Shown: piece after piece, positions 31,729 through 41,202 of the stretch
Position numbering within the stretch: the first letter of the stretch is position 1
How the letters are laid out: every line of letters starts with the position of its first letter
Notes under the pieces: model-generated
The model's database searches: none
What the model was told of the DNA's origin: nothing
Seen by the model: the letters and a program-made list of their open reading frames with translations, nothing else
Source of the DNA: JAHECQ01 sp963775125
GTDB taxonomy: Bacteria > Actinomycetota > Acidimicrobiia > Acidimicrobiales > SZUA-35
Assembly (NCBI GenBank): GCA_963775125.1
Contig: CAVZHQ010000002.1
Location: 620,001 to 684,000, forward strand
Direction of reading: 5' to 3'
DNA length: 64,000 bases
Program-made: the position numbers and the translations under genes

Positions 31729-32916
31729 CTACTTGATGATCTTGGTCACACGACCAGCACCAACCGTACGACCACCCTCACGAATAGCAAACCGCAAACC
31801 CTCATCCATCGCAATCGGATTGATCAACTCAACCGTCATCTCCGTATTATCCCCCGGCATACACATCTCCGTACCCTCCGGCAACGTCACCGTCCCCGTC
31901 ACATCCGTCGTACGGAAATAGAACTGCGGACGATAATTACCGAAGAACGGCTTATGACGACCACCCTCCTCCTTCGTCAACACATACACCTGCGCCTCAA
32001 ACGACGTATGCGGCGTAATCGAACCCGGCTTCGCCAACACCTGACCCCGCTGCACCTCATCCTTCTCAATACCACGAAGAAGCGCACCAATATTGTCCCC
32101 CGCCTGCCCCGAATCCAACAACTTCCGGAACATCTCAACACCCGTACACGTCGTCGTCTTCGTCGCCCGAATACCAACGATCTCCAACGAATCGCCCACA
32201 TTCACCACACCCTGCTCGACCTTACCGGTCACCACAGTCCCACGACCCGTAATCGAAAACACATCCTCAATCGGCATCAAGAACGGCTTATCCAAATCAC
32301 GCAACGGCTCCGGGATGTACTCATCCACCGCCGTCATCAACTCCATGATCTTGTCCCCAGCAGCCTCATCACCCTCCAACGCCTTCAACGCCGAAACATG
32401 CACCACCGGACAATCATCACCCGGATACTCGTACTCCGAAAGAAGCTCACGAGCCTCCAACTCCACCAACTCCAACAACTCCTCATCATCAACCATGTCC
32501 GCCTTATTCAAAGCAACCACGATCGCAGGAACACCAACCTGACGAGCCAACAACACATGCTCACGAGTCTGCGGCATCGGACCATCAGCAGCCGAAACCA
32601 CCAAAATCGCCCCATCAACCTGCGCAGCACCCGTAATCATATTCTTGATGTAATCCGCATGCCCCGGCATATCAACATGCGCATAATGCCGCGCCGCAGT
32701 CTCATACTCCACATGCGCCACATTGATCGTGATACCACGCTCACGCTCCTCAGGAGCCTTATCAATCATGTCAAACGCCGTCGCCGAATTACCAGCAACA
32801 CGATCAGACAACACCTTCGTAATCGCCGCAGTCAACGTCGTCTTACCATGATCAATATGACCCATAGTCCCCACATTCACGTGAGGCTTATTCCGCTCAA
32901 ACTTTGCTTTACCCAT
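31729..32916 (-). CDS. tuf: Elongation factor Tu (copy 2)
   Basis: This is a second complete EF-Tu of 395 residues, starting at the ATG at 32916 (MGKAKFERNKPHVNVGTMGH). All GTPase motifs are as in copy 1. It differs from copy 1 by about nine bases and two residues (Tyr in SEYEYPGDD, Ile in the C-terminal TKIIK). It shows the same unusual G/T-ending codons. It lies downstream of tRNA-Thr and tRNA-Met on the same strand, like the tufB locus of enterobacteria, and upstream of the sigma factor, tRNA-Trp and secE. Confidence 0.98.
   Translation of the reverse strand: MGKAKFERNKPHVNVGTMGHIDHGKTTLTAAITKVLSDRVAGNSATAFDMIDKAPEERERGITINVAHVEYETAARHYAHVDMPGHADYIKNMITGAAQVDGAILVVSAADGPMPQTREHVLLARQVGVPAIVVALNKADMVDDEELLELVELEARELLSEYEYPGDDCPVVHVSALKALEGDEAAGDKIMELMTAVDEYIPEPLRDLDKPFLMPIEDVFSITGRGTVVTGKVEQGVVNVGDSLEIVGIRATKTTTCTGVEMFRKLLDSGQAGDNIGALLRGIEKDEVQRGQVLAKPGSITPHTSFEAQVYVLTKEEGGRHKPFFGNYRPQFYFRTTDVTGTVTLPEGTEMCMPGDNTEMTVELINPIAMDEGLRFAIREGGRTVGAGRVTKIIK
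31729..32916. repeat. Direct repeat, tuf copy 2 (pairs with 8111-9298)
   Basis: This is the partner of the repeat at 8111-9298: same orientation, 22.4 kb apart, about 99% identical over the coding sequence only. Recombination between the copies would delete or duplicate rpoBC and the intervening genes. Confidence 0.95.
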
Positions 32917-32982
32917 GGTGTTGTCTCCTCAAGCGGGATTTGAACGGCGGGTAGCCGAGCGAGGTTTCAGGGATTCTCGCAG

Positions 32983-33056
32983 TAGCGACGGACGGACTTG
33001 AACCGACGACCTCTCGATTATGAGTCGAGCGCTCTCACCAACTGAGCTACGTCGCC
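32983..33056 (-). tRNA. tRNA-Met (CAT), elongator type
   Basis: A 74-nt cloverleaf on the minus strand starts GGCGACGTAGCTCAGTTGGT. The anticodon stem CTCGA/TCGAG has loop CTCATAA (anticodon CAT), and the T-arm contains GGTTCAAGTCC. Position 1 is G and pairs (G-U) with position 72, unlike the unpaired C1-A72 of initiator tRNA, so elongator Met is favoured; a lysidine-modified Ile tRNA is less likely but cannot be excluded by eye. Confidence 0.93.
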
Positions 33057-33116
33057 ATGCCCAGACGAATCTGGACCACGGCAGAAAGGCCCCAGAGGGG
33101 CCCCGATTACACTGCG

Positions 33117-33189
33117 AGCCTCCTGAGAGAATCGAACTCTCGACCTTTTCCTTACCATGGAAACGCTCTGCCGACTGAGCTAAGGAGGC
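33117..33189 (-). tRNA. tRNA-Thr (GGT)
   Basis: A 73-nt cloverleaf on the minus strand starts GCCTCCTTAGCTCAGTCGGC. The acceptor stem GCCTCCT/AGGAGGC is perfect, the anticodon stem TTTCC/GGAAA has loop ATGGTAA (anticodon GGT), and the T-loop is AGTTCGATTCT. It is 60 bp upstream of tRNA-Met on the same strand and is probably cotranscribed with it and tuf copy 2. Confidence 0.96.
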
Positions 33190-33213
33190 AGGGCCCCGAA
33201 AGGCCAACGCAGA

Positions 33214-33242
33214 AGTCTGCCACGAGGTCGCACCGTCCCCAA
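33214..33242 (-). promoter_or_regulatory. Possible promoter of tRNA-Thr/tRNA-Met/tuf2
   Basis: On the minus strand TTGGGG (33237-33242) and CAGACT (33214-33219) are 17 bases apart, with the -10 placed 24 bases before the tRNA-Thr 5' end. The -10 is a weak match, so this is tentative. The rest of the 120-bp divergent gap shows nothing clear. Confidence 0.3.
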
Positions 33243-33310
33243 CCACACCGACGAGAAACTCGACGGCCGTCAGACGTGCTCAGAGCGGTTCTACGTGGCA
33301 GTCTTCGACC

Positions 33311-34525
33311 GTGAACACTGCATCTCCGAACCCCTCGGCATCCCCGAACCCCTCGGCATCCCCGAACCCCTCGGCCGTCGTCACCGTCGATGGAACCTGC
33401 GACGATCGCTTCGCCAGCGTCAAGGACGCGTTCGCCGCAAACTTCACCGACCACGGCGACGTCGGCGCCTCAGCCGCGGTCGTCATGGGCGGTGAGCTGA
33501 TCGTCGATCTCTGGGGCGGCCACCAGGACGTTGCCCGCACGGTGCCCTGGGAAGGGGACAACATCATCAACGTCTACTCGACCACCAAGACCATGAGCTG
33601 TCTGTCGCTCCTGGTTCTGGCCAGTCGAGGGCTCGTCGACGTCGACCAGCCCGTGGCGACCTACTGGCCCGAGTTCGCCCAGAACGGCAAGGAAGGCATT
33701 CTGGTCCGGCACATCCTGTCGCACACCGCCGGCGTTCCGGCATGGGATCGACGCATCGAGGGCACCGACCTCTACGACTGGGACCTGGTAACCGGCCTGT
33801 TGGCCGAACAGGCTCCCTGGTGGGAGCCCGGCTCGAAGTCCGGCTATCACGCCATCACCCAGGGCAACCTGGTGGGCGAAGTGGTCCGGCGCGTCGACGG
33901 CCGATCGGTCGGGCGCTTCTTCGCCGAGGAGATTGCCGGCCCCGTGGGCGCCGACTTCCACATCGGAACCGGCCCCGAACACGACGACCGCGTGGCATTG
34001 GTGATTCCTGCGCCACCACTCCAGTTCGGCAGCGCCGACGGTTCCGTCGCCCCCGACTCCTCCTCCATCCCCTACCGTGCCGCCAATCCGCGGCTCAACG
34101 CCGAGCAATCCTGGGAAATCCCGTGGCGCAGGGCCGAGATCCCTGCGGCCGGCGGCCATGGGAACGCTCGCAGCGTTGCGCTGGCACAGGCCGCCGTGTC
34201 CCACGGCGGCACGTTGAACGGGGTCGAGCTGCTGAACCCCGAGACCATCGACCGCATCTTCGACGTTCAGGCTGCCGGACGGGATCTTGTCCTCGGCATC
34301 GGCGTGACCTTCGGTGTCGGCTACGGGCTCAACTCGCCCCGCAACCCCATCAGCCCCAACGCCAGGGTCTGCTACTGGGGCGGATGGGGCGGGTCGCTGG
34401 TCGTGAACGACGTCGATGCCGGGTTCACCTTCGCCTACGTGATGAACCGCATGGGCGAAGGAACCGTCGGGGACGATCGAGCCCACAACCTCCTCCGCGC
34501 CATCTACACCTCGCTGGACGCCTGA
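33311..34525 (+). CDS. Beta-lactamase-family serine hydrolase (esterase-like)
   Basis: This is a class C beta-lactamase/EstB-type serine hydrolase of 404 residues from the GTG at 33311. The catalytic S-x-x-K is STTK (90-93) in INVYSTTKTMSCLSLL, and the second motif is YHAITQGN (Y179). The C-terminal SLVVNDVDAGFTFAYVMNRM is typical of this family, where substrates are usually esters rather than beta-lactams. No signal peptide is seen. The first 22 residues are a SPNPSA repeat encoded by an 18-bp tandem repeat, so the true start may be uncertain. Confidence 0.85.
   Translation: MNTASPNPSASPNPSASPNPSAVVTVDGTCDDRFASVKDAFAANFTDHGDVGASAAVVMGGELIVDLWGGHQDVARTVPWEGDNIINVYSTTKTMSCLSLLVLASRGLVDVDQPVATYWPEFAQNGKEGILVRHILSHTAGVPAWDRRIEGTDLYDWDLVTGLLAEQAPWWEPGSKSGYHAITQGNLVGEVVRRVDGRSVGRFFAEEIAGPVGADFHIGTGPEHDDRVALVIPAPPLQFGSADGSVAPDSSSIPYRAANPRLNAEQSWEIPWRRAEIPAAGGHGNARSVALAQAAVSHGGTLNGVELLNPETIDRIFDVQAAGRDLVLGIGVTFGVGYGLNSPRNPISPNARVCYWGGWGGSLVVNDVDAGFTFAYVMNRMGEGTVGDDRAHNLLRAIYTSLDA
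33323..33375 (+). repeat. 18-bp tandem repeat, three units
   Basis: Three near-identical copies of TCCCCGAACCCCTCGGCA lie at 33323-33340 (one change), 33341-33358 and 33359-33375 (last base absent). They encode SPNPSA repeats at the N-terminus of the serine hydrolase. The unit length is a multiple of three, so copy-number change keeps the frame. Confidence 0.9.
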
Positions 34526-34572
34526 ACCAAGTAGGACCGGGGCCCGTCCGCACGCCTCCTACGATCTGACCC

Positions 34573-35067
34573 GTGGATCTCCGAACCGCCACACTCGCCG
34601 ACACGTCCACCATCCTCGCCATCTACAACCGCGAGGTTCTCGAGATGGCGACGACGCTCGATCTGGTGCCGCGCACCGTGGCCGAACAGGAGGCGTACAT
34701 CTCGAGCCGCACGGGCGGTCTCGCGGTGCTCGTGGCCGAGACGGGCGGGGATCCGTCGGCCATCACCGGCTTCGGCAGCCTCAGTTTCTACCGGGACCGA
34801 CCCGGCTACCGGACGTCGGTCGAGAACTCGGTCTACGTCCACCGCGATCATCACCGGTCCGGTGTGGGGAGTCTGCTTCTTTCCGGCCTGATCGAACAGG
34901 CCCGTGAGCATGGCTTCCACGCGATCTTCGCCCGCATCGTCGACGCCCAGGAGCCGAGCATGAACCTGCACCGGCGCCACGGCTACGAGGTCATCGGCAT
35001 CGAACGCGAGGTCGGCCGCAAGTTCGGCCAGTGGCGCAACGTCGCCCTCATGCAGTTGCTGCTCTGA
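34573..35067 (+). CDS. GNAT N-acetyltransferase (phosphinothricin/amino-acid type)
   Basis: This GNAT-fold acetyltransferase of 164 residues starts at the GTG at 34573 (DLRTATLADTSTILAIYNRE). The acetyl-CoA loop is DHHRSGVGSLLLSGLIEQAR, and the C-terminal LHRRHGYEVIGIEREVGRKF and the preceding layout match the Pat/MnaT group, which acetylates phosphinothricin, methionine sulfoximine or amino-acid analogues. The exact substrate cannot be read from the sequence. It follows the serine hydrolase by 47 bp. Confidence 0.88.
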   Translation: MDLRTATLADTSTILAIYNREVLEMATTLDLVPRTVAEQEAYISSRTGGLAVLVAETGGDPSAITGFGSLSFYRDRPGYRTSVENSVYVHRDHHRSGVGSLLLSGLIEQAREHGFHAIFARIVDAQEPSMNLHRRHGYEVIGIEREVGRKFGQWRNVALMQLLL

Positions 35068-35100
35068 GTTGCGTGCTGCTCGAGTTGCGCCAATCGGCGG

Positions 35101-35134
35101 CCCGGTCGCTGTTCGAGCGCCGGGACTGTGTTTT
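35101..35134 (+). terminator. Rho-independent terminator after the GNAT gene
   Basis: CCCGG and CGCT (35101-35105, 35107-35110) pair with AGCG and CCGGG (35116-35124) around the loop GTTCG, followed by ACTGTG and TTTT (35131-35134). It lies 33 bp after the GNAT stop and immediately next to the 3' end of the opposing tRNA-Tyr gene. Confidence 0.65.
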
Positions 35135-35135
35135 G

Positions 35136-35217
35136 TGGGCCGGGTAGGATTTGAACCTACGTAGGCGATGCCGGCGGATTTACAGTCCGCTCCCTTTGGC
35201 CACTCGGGCACCGACCC
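35136..35217 (-). tRNA. tRNA-Tyr (GTA)
   Basis: An 82-nt type II tRNA on the minus strand starts GGGTCGGTGCCCGAGTGGCC. The acceptor stem is GGGTCGG/CCGGCCC, the anticodon stem GCGGA/TCCGC has loop CTGTAAA (anticodon GTA), there is a long variable arm, and the T-arm is GTAGGTTCAAATCCTAC. The discriminator is A; no CCA is encoded. Confidence 0.97.
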
Positions 35218-35292
35218 TGGACCAGACGAGGTTAGCGGCTCCCCCACACGTTGGCGCGCCCCTTGGTTGTTTCGAGTTGGTAGTTTCGAGAC

Positions 35293-35787
35293 ATGCCGAC
35301 TTTCGACATCGTCTCCGAGATCAACATGCAAGAGGTCAAGAACGCCGTGGACCAGGCGGCGCGTGAGATCGCCACTCGATTCGATTTCAAGGACACCAAC
35401 TCCTCGATCGACCTCGACGAGAAGGGCATGCTCCTCACGCTCGAAACCGCCAGCGAAGATCGCATGATCGCCCTGCGCCAGCTCCTCGACGAGAAGCTGA
35501 TCAAACGCAGCGTCTCGTTGAAGACGCTCGACCCCGGCAAGGTCGAAGAGGCCTCCGGCGGACGGGCCAGGCTCAAGATCACCCTCAAGGCCGGCGTCTC
35601 GTCCGACATGGCCAAGAAGATCAACATCGCCATCAAGGACATGAAACTCAAGGGCGTCCAGTCCCAGACCCAGGGCGATCAGGTGCGGGTCACCGGTAAG
35701 AAGCGGGACGAGCTTCAGGCCGTCATCGCCGCGTTGAAGGAAGCCGAACTCGACCTGCCGCTGCAGTTCCAGAACTTTCGCGACTGA
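35293..35787 (+). CDS. YajQ family nucleotide-binding protein
   Basis: This is a YajQ/DUF520 protein of 164 residues, a two-domain ferredoxin-like fold. Some members bind cyclic di-GMP or RNA. It starts MPTFDIVSEINMQEVKNAVD, contains IATRFDFKDTNSSID and ends with the hallmark ELDLPLQFQNFRD. The length is normal. The stop abuts the convergent htpX stop with no base between. Confidence 0.93.
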   Translation: MPTFDIVSEINMQEVKNAVDQAAREIATRFDFKDTNSSIDLDEKGMLLTLETASEDRMIALRQLLDEKLIKRSVSLKTLDPGKVEEASGGRARLKITLKAGVSSDMAKKINIAIKDMKLKGVQSQTQGDQVRVTGKKRDELQAVIAALKEAELDLPLQFQNFRD

Positions 35788-36654
35788 TCAAAAAGCTTCG
35801 CGCCATTCGCCGGAGCGAAGGCGGGCGACTCGCTCCTCCGCCGGTGGGTGGGTGGAGAACAGCTTGGCGAAGTTCTGGGTCCGGCCGGCCAGCGGGTTGA
35901 TGATGTAGTTGCTGGCCTGGGCCGGCTCGACGTGCGAGGGGATCCGGACCGAATAGCCGTGGAGCTTCTCGAGCGCCCGAGCGAGGGGCTCGCCGTCACC
36001 GATCAGGCGGGCCGCGGTGCGGTCGGCTTCGTACTCGCGGCTTCGACTGATGGCCATCTGGATGAGGCCGGCGGCAATCGGGGCGAAGATGATCATGGCA
36101 ATGGCGGCCAGCGGGTTACCGCCTTCTCGGTCATCGCGCCCACCACCACCACCGAACATGGCGCCCCACATCGCCATACGAGCCGCGAACGTGATCACGG
36201 TCGCGATGACCGCCGCAACCGAACCGATGAGAATGTCCCGATTGCGCACGTGGGAAAGCTCGTGCGCCAGCACGCCCCGGATCTCGTCCCACGACAAGGT
36301 TCGCAACAGGCCCTCGGTGACACACACCGCGGCATGACTGGGGTTCCGACCCGTCGCAAACGCGTTTGGTTGCTGCTCGGCCGAGACGTAGAGCCTCGGC
36401 ATGGGGATCTCGGCCCGCTGGGTGAGTTCACGCATGATGGCGTAGTACTCGGGGAGCTGCTGTTCGGTGACCTCCTGCGCTCGGGCCGACCGAATGGCAA
36501 GCGTGTCGCTCTTCCAGTACGAGAAGCCCGTGAGGGCCAGGGCCATGACGAAACCGATGATCAGGCCGCTGCTGCCACCCAGAGCTGCGCCGATGGCCAT
36601 GACCAACGCGCCCATGGCCGCCAGAAGCATCGCAGTTTTGAAACCATTCTTCAT
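35788..36654 (-). CDS. htpX: Membrane zinc metalloprotease HtpX
   Basis: HtpX is an M48 protease of membrane-protein quality control. Of its 288 residues, two membrane helices occupy about 8-45, the zinc motif is H131-E-L-S-H135 in GVLAHELSHVRNRD, and the third ligand lies in SREYEADRTAARL. A further membrane pair flanks VAAVIATVITFAARMAMWGA. It has its own upstream region, divergent from the LmbE gene. Confidence 0.95.
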   Translation of the reverse strand: MKNGFKTAMLLAAMGALVMAIGAALGGSSGLIIGFVMALALTGFSYWKSDTLAIRSARAQEVTEQQLPEYYAIMRELTQRAEIPMPRLYVSAEQQPNAFATGRNPSHAAVCVTEGLLRTLSWDEIRGVLAHELSHVRNRDILIGSVAAVIATVITFAARMAMWGAMFGGGGGRDDREGGNPLAAIAMIIFAPIAAGLIQMAISRSREYEADRTAARLIGDGEPLARALEKLHGYSVRIPSHVEPAQASNYIINPLAGRTQNFAKLFSTHPPAEERVARLRSGEWREAF

Positions 36655-36734
36655 GTTCGCTCCAACGCATCGTTGACGACAGTCGTTCCCGCCGGTGCCA
36701 AAATCGCGAGCCGGAGTTCGCTACCGTCACGAGT

Positions 36735-37550
36735 ATGTCCACCCTCGTCTGCTTCCATGCGCATCCTGATGACGAGGCCACGAGCACCGGGGGCACCATC
36801 GCCCGGGCCAAGGCCGAAGGTCACCGAGTCGTCGTCGTCATCGCCACCGACGGCCGATGCGGTGAGACACCCCACGACTTGGGCGTCGACGAGACGCTCG
36901 CCGATCGGCGTCGGTCCGAGGCCGAGAAGGCCGCGGTGGTGCTCGGCACCGACCGCGTGACCTTCCTCGGGTACGAGGATTCCGGCATGACGGGCTGGGA
37001 ACAGAATGCCAATCCGGCCTCCTTCTGGCAGGCCGACATCGACGAGGCGGCAACACGGCTCGCCGAGATCCTCCGCGAGGAGCAGGCCGACGTGCTCACG
37101 GTCTACGACTGGCACGGCAACTACGGTCACCCCGACCACATTCAGGTGCACCGAGTCGGCATCCGAGCCGCCGAGTTGGCTGGTGTCACCGAGGTGTTCG
37201 AGGCGACCATGAACCGCGACGCCATGCGACGCATGTTCGAAGCGGCCAAGGCGGATCCCCCGACCAACCCGATCGCTGACGAGCCCGGAGGCGAGGACTG
37301 GGACGTCGATGGGCCGGCCGACGACGGCAATCCCGTCGGCACCCCGGAAGCCGAGATCACCCACACCATCGATGTCCGTCCCTGGGTGATCCAGAAGCGC
37401 GAGGCGCTGCGAGCCCACGCAAGCCAGGTCGGTGAGACCTCCTTCTTCCTCCAGATGTCCGACGAGATATTCGCCGAAGCGTTCGGAACCGAGTGGTTCG
37501 TCCGCCGGGCCGATGATGGCCGTCCGAGCACCCACTGGCTTTTCGAGTAG
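36735..37550 (+). CDS. LmbE-family GlcNAc deacetylase (MshB/Mca type)
   Basis: This zinc-dependent deacetylase or amidase of the PIG-L/LmbE family has 271 residues. AHPDDE (9-14) supplies zinc and base ligands, and HGNYGHPDH (about 136-144) the third. The family includes MshB (mycothiol synthesis) and Mca (mycothiol conjugate amidase); layout and length fit either, so I leave the symbol blank. It supports a mycothiol-using actinobacterium. Confidence 0.88.
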   Translation: MSTLVCFHAHPDDEATSTGGTIARAKAEGHRVVVVIATDGRCGETPHDLGVDETLADRRRSEAEKAAVVLGTDRVTFLGYEDSGMTGWEQNANPASFWQADIDEAATRLAEILREEQADVLTVYDWHGNYGHPDHIQVHRVGIRAAELAGVTEVFEATMNRDAMRRMFEAAKADPPTNPIADEPGGEDWDVDGPADDGNPVGTPEAEITHTIDVRPWVIQKREALRAHASQVGETSFFLQMSDEIFAEAFGTEWFVRRADDGRPSTHWLFE

Positions 37551-37620
37551 CGAGCCTCTTCGAGGCCTGACGAATGCACTCGCGCTTGCATCGGCCGGCC
37601 CACGCAGGGAGGATGCACAC

Positions 37621-38061
37621 ATGGCCTCTCCTCGACTCGACGTTGTCCTCCAGATCGTCTCGGCGTGGCGGACCCATGACATCGACACGGTTGTGGGCCA
37701 CCTGGCCGAGGACATCGAGTGGCACTACCACGTGGGGTCCCGGCCCATCATCGGCGTCGAAGGGGTCCGCAAGACGCTCGATCGACTGGCGAGTCATCAG
37801 CTCGAGGTCGCCTGGCAGGTCGTCCGGGCGGCCGAGTCCGACGATGCCGTGATGGTCGAGGGGACCGACGACTACCGCAATCCCACAGGCGTGCATGTTC
37901 GGGTCCCGTACATGGGCGTGTTCCAGTTCGGTGACCCAACGTCCAATCGCGTGACCGCGTGGCGGGACTACGTCGACCTCTCCCTGATGAAGGCGGCCGA
38001 AGCAGCGGAGCCCCAGGACCCCTGGGTCATCGCCCTGGTCGAACGTTCGGGCATGCTCTGA
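37621..38061 (+). CDS. NTF2-like / limonene-epoxide-hydrolase-type protein
   Basis: This is a small cone-shaped NTF2-fold protein (SnoaL/LEH group), 146 residues from the ATG at 37621, which has a GGGAGG ribosome-binding site. The key features are VVGHLAEDIEWHYHVGSRPI, a central GTDDYRNPTGVHVRVPYMGV and the final WRDYVDLSLM. Members hydrolyse epoxides or bind small ligands; no substrate can be named. It follows the deacetylase by 70 bp and converges with the PPOX gene (3 bp gap). Confidence 0.8.
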   Translation: MASPRLDVVLQIVSAWRTHDIDTVVGHLAEDIEWHYHVGSRPIIGVEGVRKTLDRLASHQLEVAWQVVRAAESDDAVMVEGTDDYRNPTGVHVRVPYMGVFQFGDPTSNRVTAWRDYVDLSLMKAAEAAEPQDPWVIALVERSGML

Positions 38062-38064
38062 GCG

Positions 38065-38472
38065 CTAGACATCGGCTGCCCAACCGGTCAGGCCGGTGAT
38101 GCCAACGCGCACGACCGGGCCGGCAGGGCGCCGCTGCCGATACTGCGGATACTTGGCTACCAGTGCGTCGATCGCCGAGTCGGAATCCGAACCTGGAGCC
38201 AGCTCGGTGGCGTGCCCTCGCAGCCGAACCCACCAGAGTGTGGTCCAGTCGTCGTCGTAGTGATCGACGAGGACCGTGACGCCGGGATCGGCCGCAATGT
38301 TGGTCAGGCGTTGGAGCCGTGACGAACGCTTCGGTTTGTGGTCGACCGCGCTGACCAGGCAACCGAAGTTCCCTCCGGGCATCCAGGCGAAGACAAAGGG
38401 AACGAGGTCGATGAGACCCGCCGGGCTGCGGGTGGCGAGACGGGCGACGTCGGACTCGGCGACCCGAGTCAT
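38065..38472 (-). CDS. PPOX-class (F420/FMN-binding) oxidoreductase
   Basis: This pyridoxamine 5'-phosphate-oxidase-fold protein of 135 residues resembles the actinobacterial F420-dependent TIGR03668 group: an N-terminal RVAESDVARLATRSPAGLID, VDHKPKRSSRLQRLTNIAAD and WTTLWWVRLRGHATEL. The cofactor assignment (F420 or FMN) is from family resemblance. It lies 35 bp after acetyl-CoA synthetase on the same strand. Confidence 0.78.
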   Translation of the reverse strand: MTRVAESDVARLATRSPAGLIDLVPFVFAWMPGGNFGCLVSAVDHKPKRSSRLQRLTNIAADPGVTVLVDHYDDDWTTLWWVRLRGHATELAPGSDSDSAIDALVAKYPQYRQRRPAGPVVRVGITGLTGWAADV

Positions 38473-38507
38473 CCAGTCGGAAGGCGGTTGGGCTGCGGCC
38501 AGCGTCT

Positions 38508-40463
<1,956 letters not shown>

Positions 40464-40472
40464 GACACGTCC

Positions 40473-40513
40473 CCTACTACCTCGAATACCGATGACGGGA
40501 CGATCGTAGTAGG
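40473..40513. promoter_or_regulatory. Inverted repeat between TetR gene and acs
   Basis: CCTACTAC (40473-40480) and GTAGTAGG (40506-40513) form a perfect 8-bp inverted repeat with 25 bases between, covering most of the 54-bp gap. It could be an operator for the adjacent TetR-type protein or a weak hairpin; no T-run is present. Confidence 0.35.
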
Positions 40514-40517
40514 CGAG

Positions 40518-41192
40518 CTACGGAAGCCCGTAGTTCGAGCGCAAGCCACGCACGAGGACGGTCAGGCCACGTTCGAACACCACGTCGTCGGTCAATTCAC
40601 GACCGCTCAGGACGAACTCGGAGATGTCCTCGTCGAACGACAGACCGGGCGGCAGGAGGTCGACCGAGCGGCCGGCTTCGGCGACGCCCGCCCGCAGTAC
40701 CGCGTTGCCCACGAGGAAGGCCACGGCCAGATTCACCATGCAATGCGCATCGGCTGGGCTGATGCCGGCCCGACGCATGACCGCGTACCCGTTGTAGAAG
40801 GTGTCGAAGCCCTCACGGCTCCTGCTCGCTGGACGGCCGACGAACAGCGCCACCGTGTTCGGATGATCCAACAGGACCTGGTTGAACGAGAGGACGGCGC
40901 GGAGGAATACCGCTTCCCACTCGTCGTGCTCGACCAGCTCGGCGATCTCGATCTTGCCGTACAACAAGTCGAGGACAGCGTCGAGGAGATCGTCCTTGCT
41001 GGTCACGTAGTGGTAGATCGACATGGCTTCGACGCCGAGAGCCCCGCCCAGCTTGCGCATGGACAAGCCGGAGAGACCATCGCGATCGATGATGCCGAGG
41101 GCTTCCAACGCAACGCGCTCGCGGCTGAGTTGCACGCGGCCGGATGAGTTGTCGCCCTCGCTGTTGGAGGCCAGCGGTGCCTGGTCGATCAT
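40518..41192 (-). CDS. TetR family transcriptional regulator
   Basis: This is a TetR/AcrR-type repressor, 224 residues from the ATG at 41192 (MIDQAPLASNSEGDNSSGRV). The helix-turn-helix spans about 22-65 with LSMRKLGGALGVEAMSIYHY, followed by VTSKDDLLDAVLDLLY; this is typical of the TetR_C_1 subgroup. The rest is the helical ligand-binding domain. It lies 10 bp after the MidA-like gene and 54 bp before acs, so it may govern either. Confidence 0.9.
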   Translation of the reverse strand: MIDQAPLASNSEGDNSSGRVQLSRERVALEALGIIDRDGLSGLSMRKLGGALGVEAMSIYHYVTSKDDLLDAVLDLLYGKIEIAELVEHDEWEAVFLRAVLSFNQVLLDHPNTVALFVGRPASRSREGFDTFYNGYAVMRRAGISPADAHCMVNLAVAFLVGNAVLRAGVAEAGRSVDLLPPGLSFDEDISEFVLSGRELTDDVVFERGLTVLVRGLRSNYGLP

Positions 41193-41202
41193 TATTGCAA
41201 GA

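Noticed and set aside
31717..32943. 408-codon open frame opposite tuf copy 2
   Set aside because: Same mechanism as above; it repeats because the two tuf genes are almost identical.
32930..32960. tRNA-like T-arm fragment (GTTCAAATCC on the minus strand) between tuf2 and tRNA-Met
   Set aside because: No complementary T-stem, anticodon arm or acceptor stem can be built around it.
32917..32982. Possible rpmG (L33) between tRNA-Met and tuf2
   Set aside because: The gap is only 66 bp and contains no L33-like sequence in any frame.
33311..34525. Antibiotic-resistance beta-lactamase
   Set aside because: The STTK and YHA motifs fit the esterase-like serine hydrolase group, there is no signal peptide, and no resistance context surrounds it.
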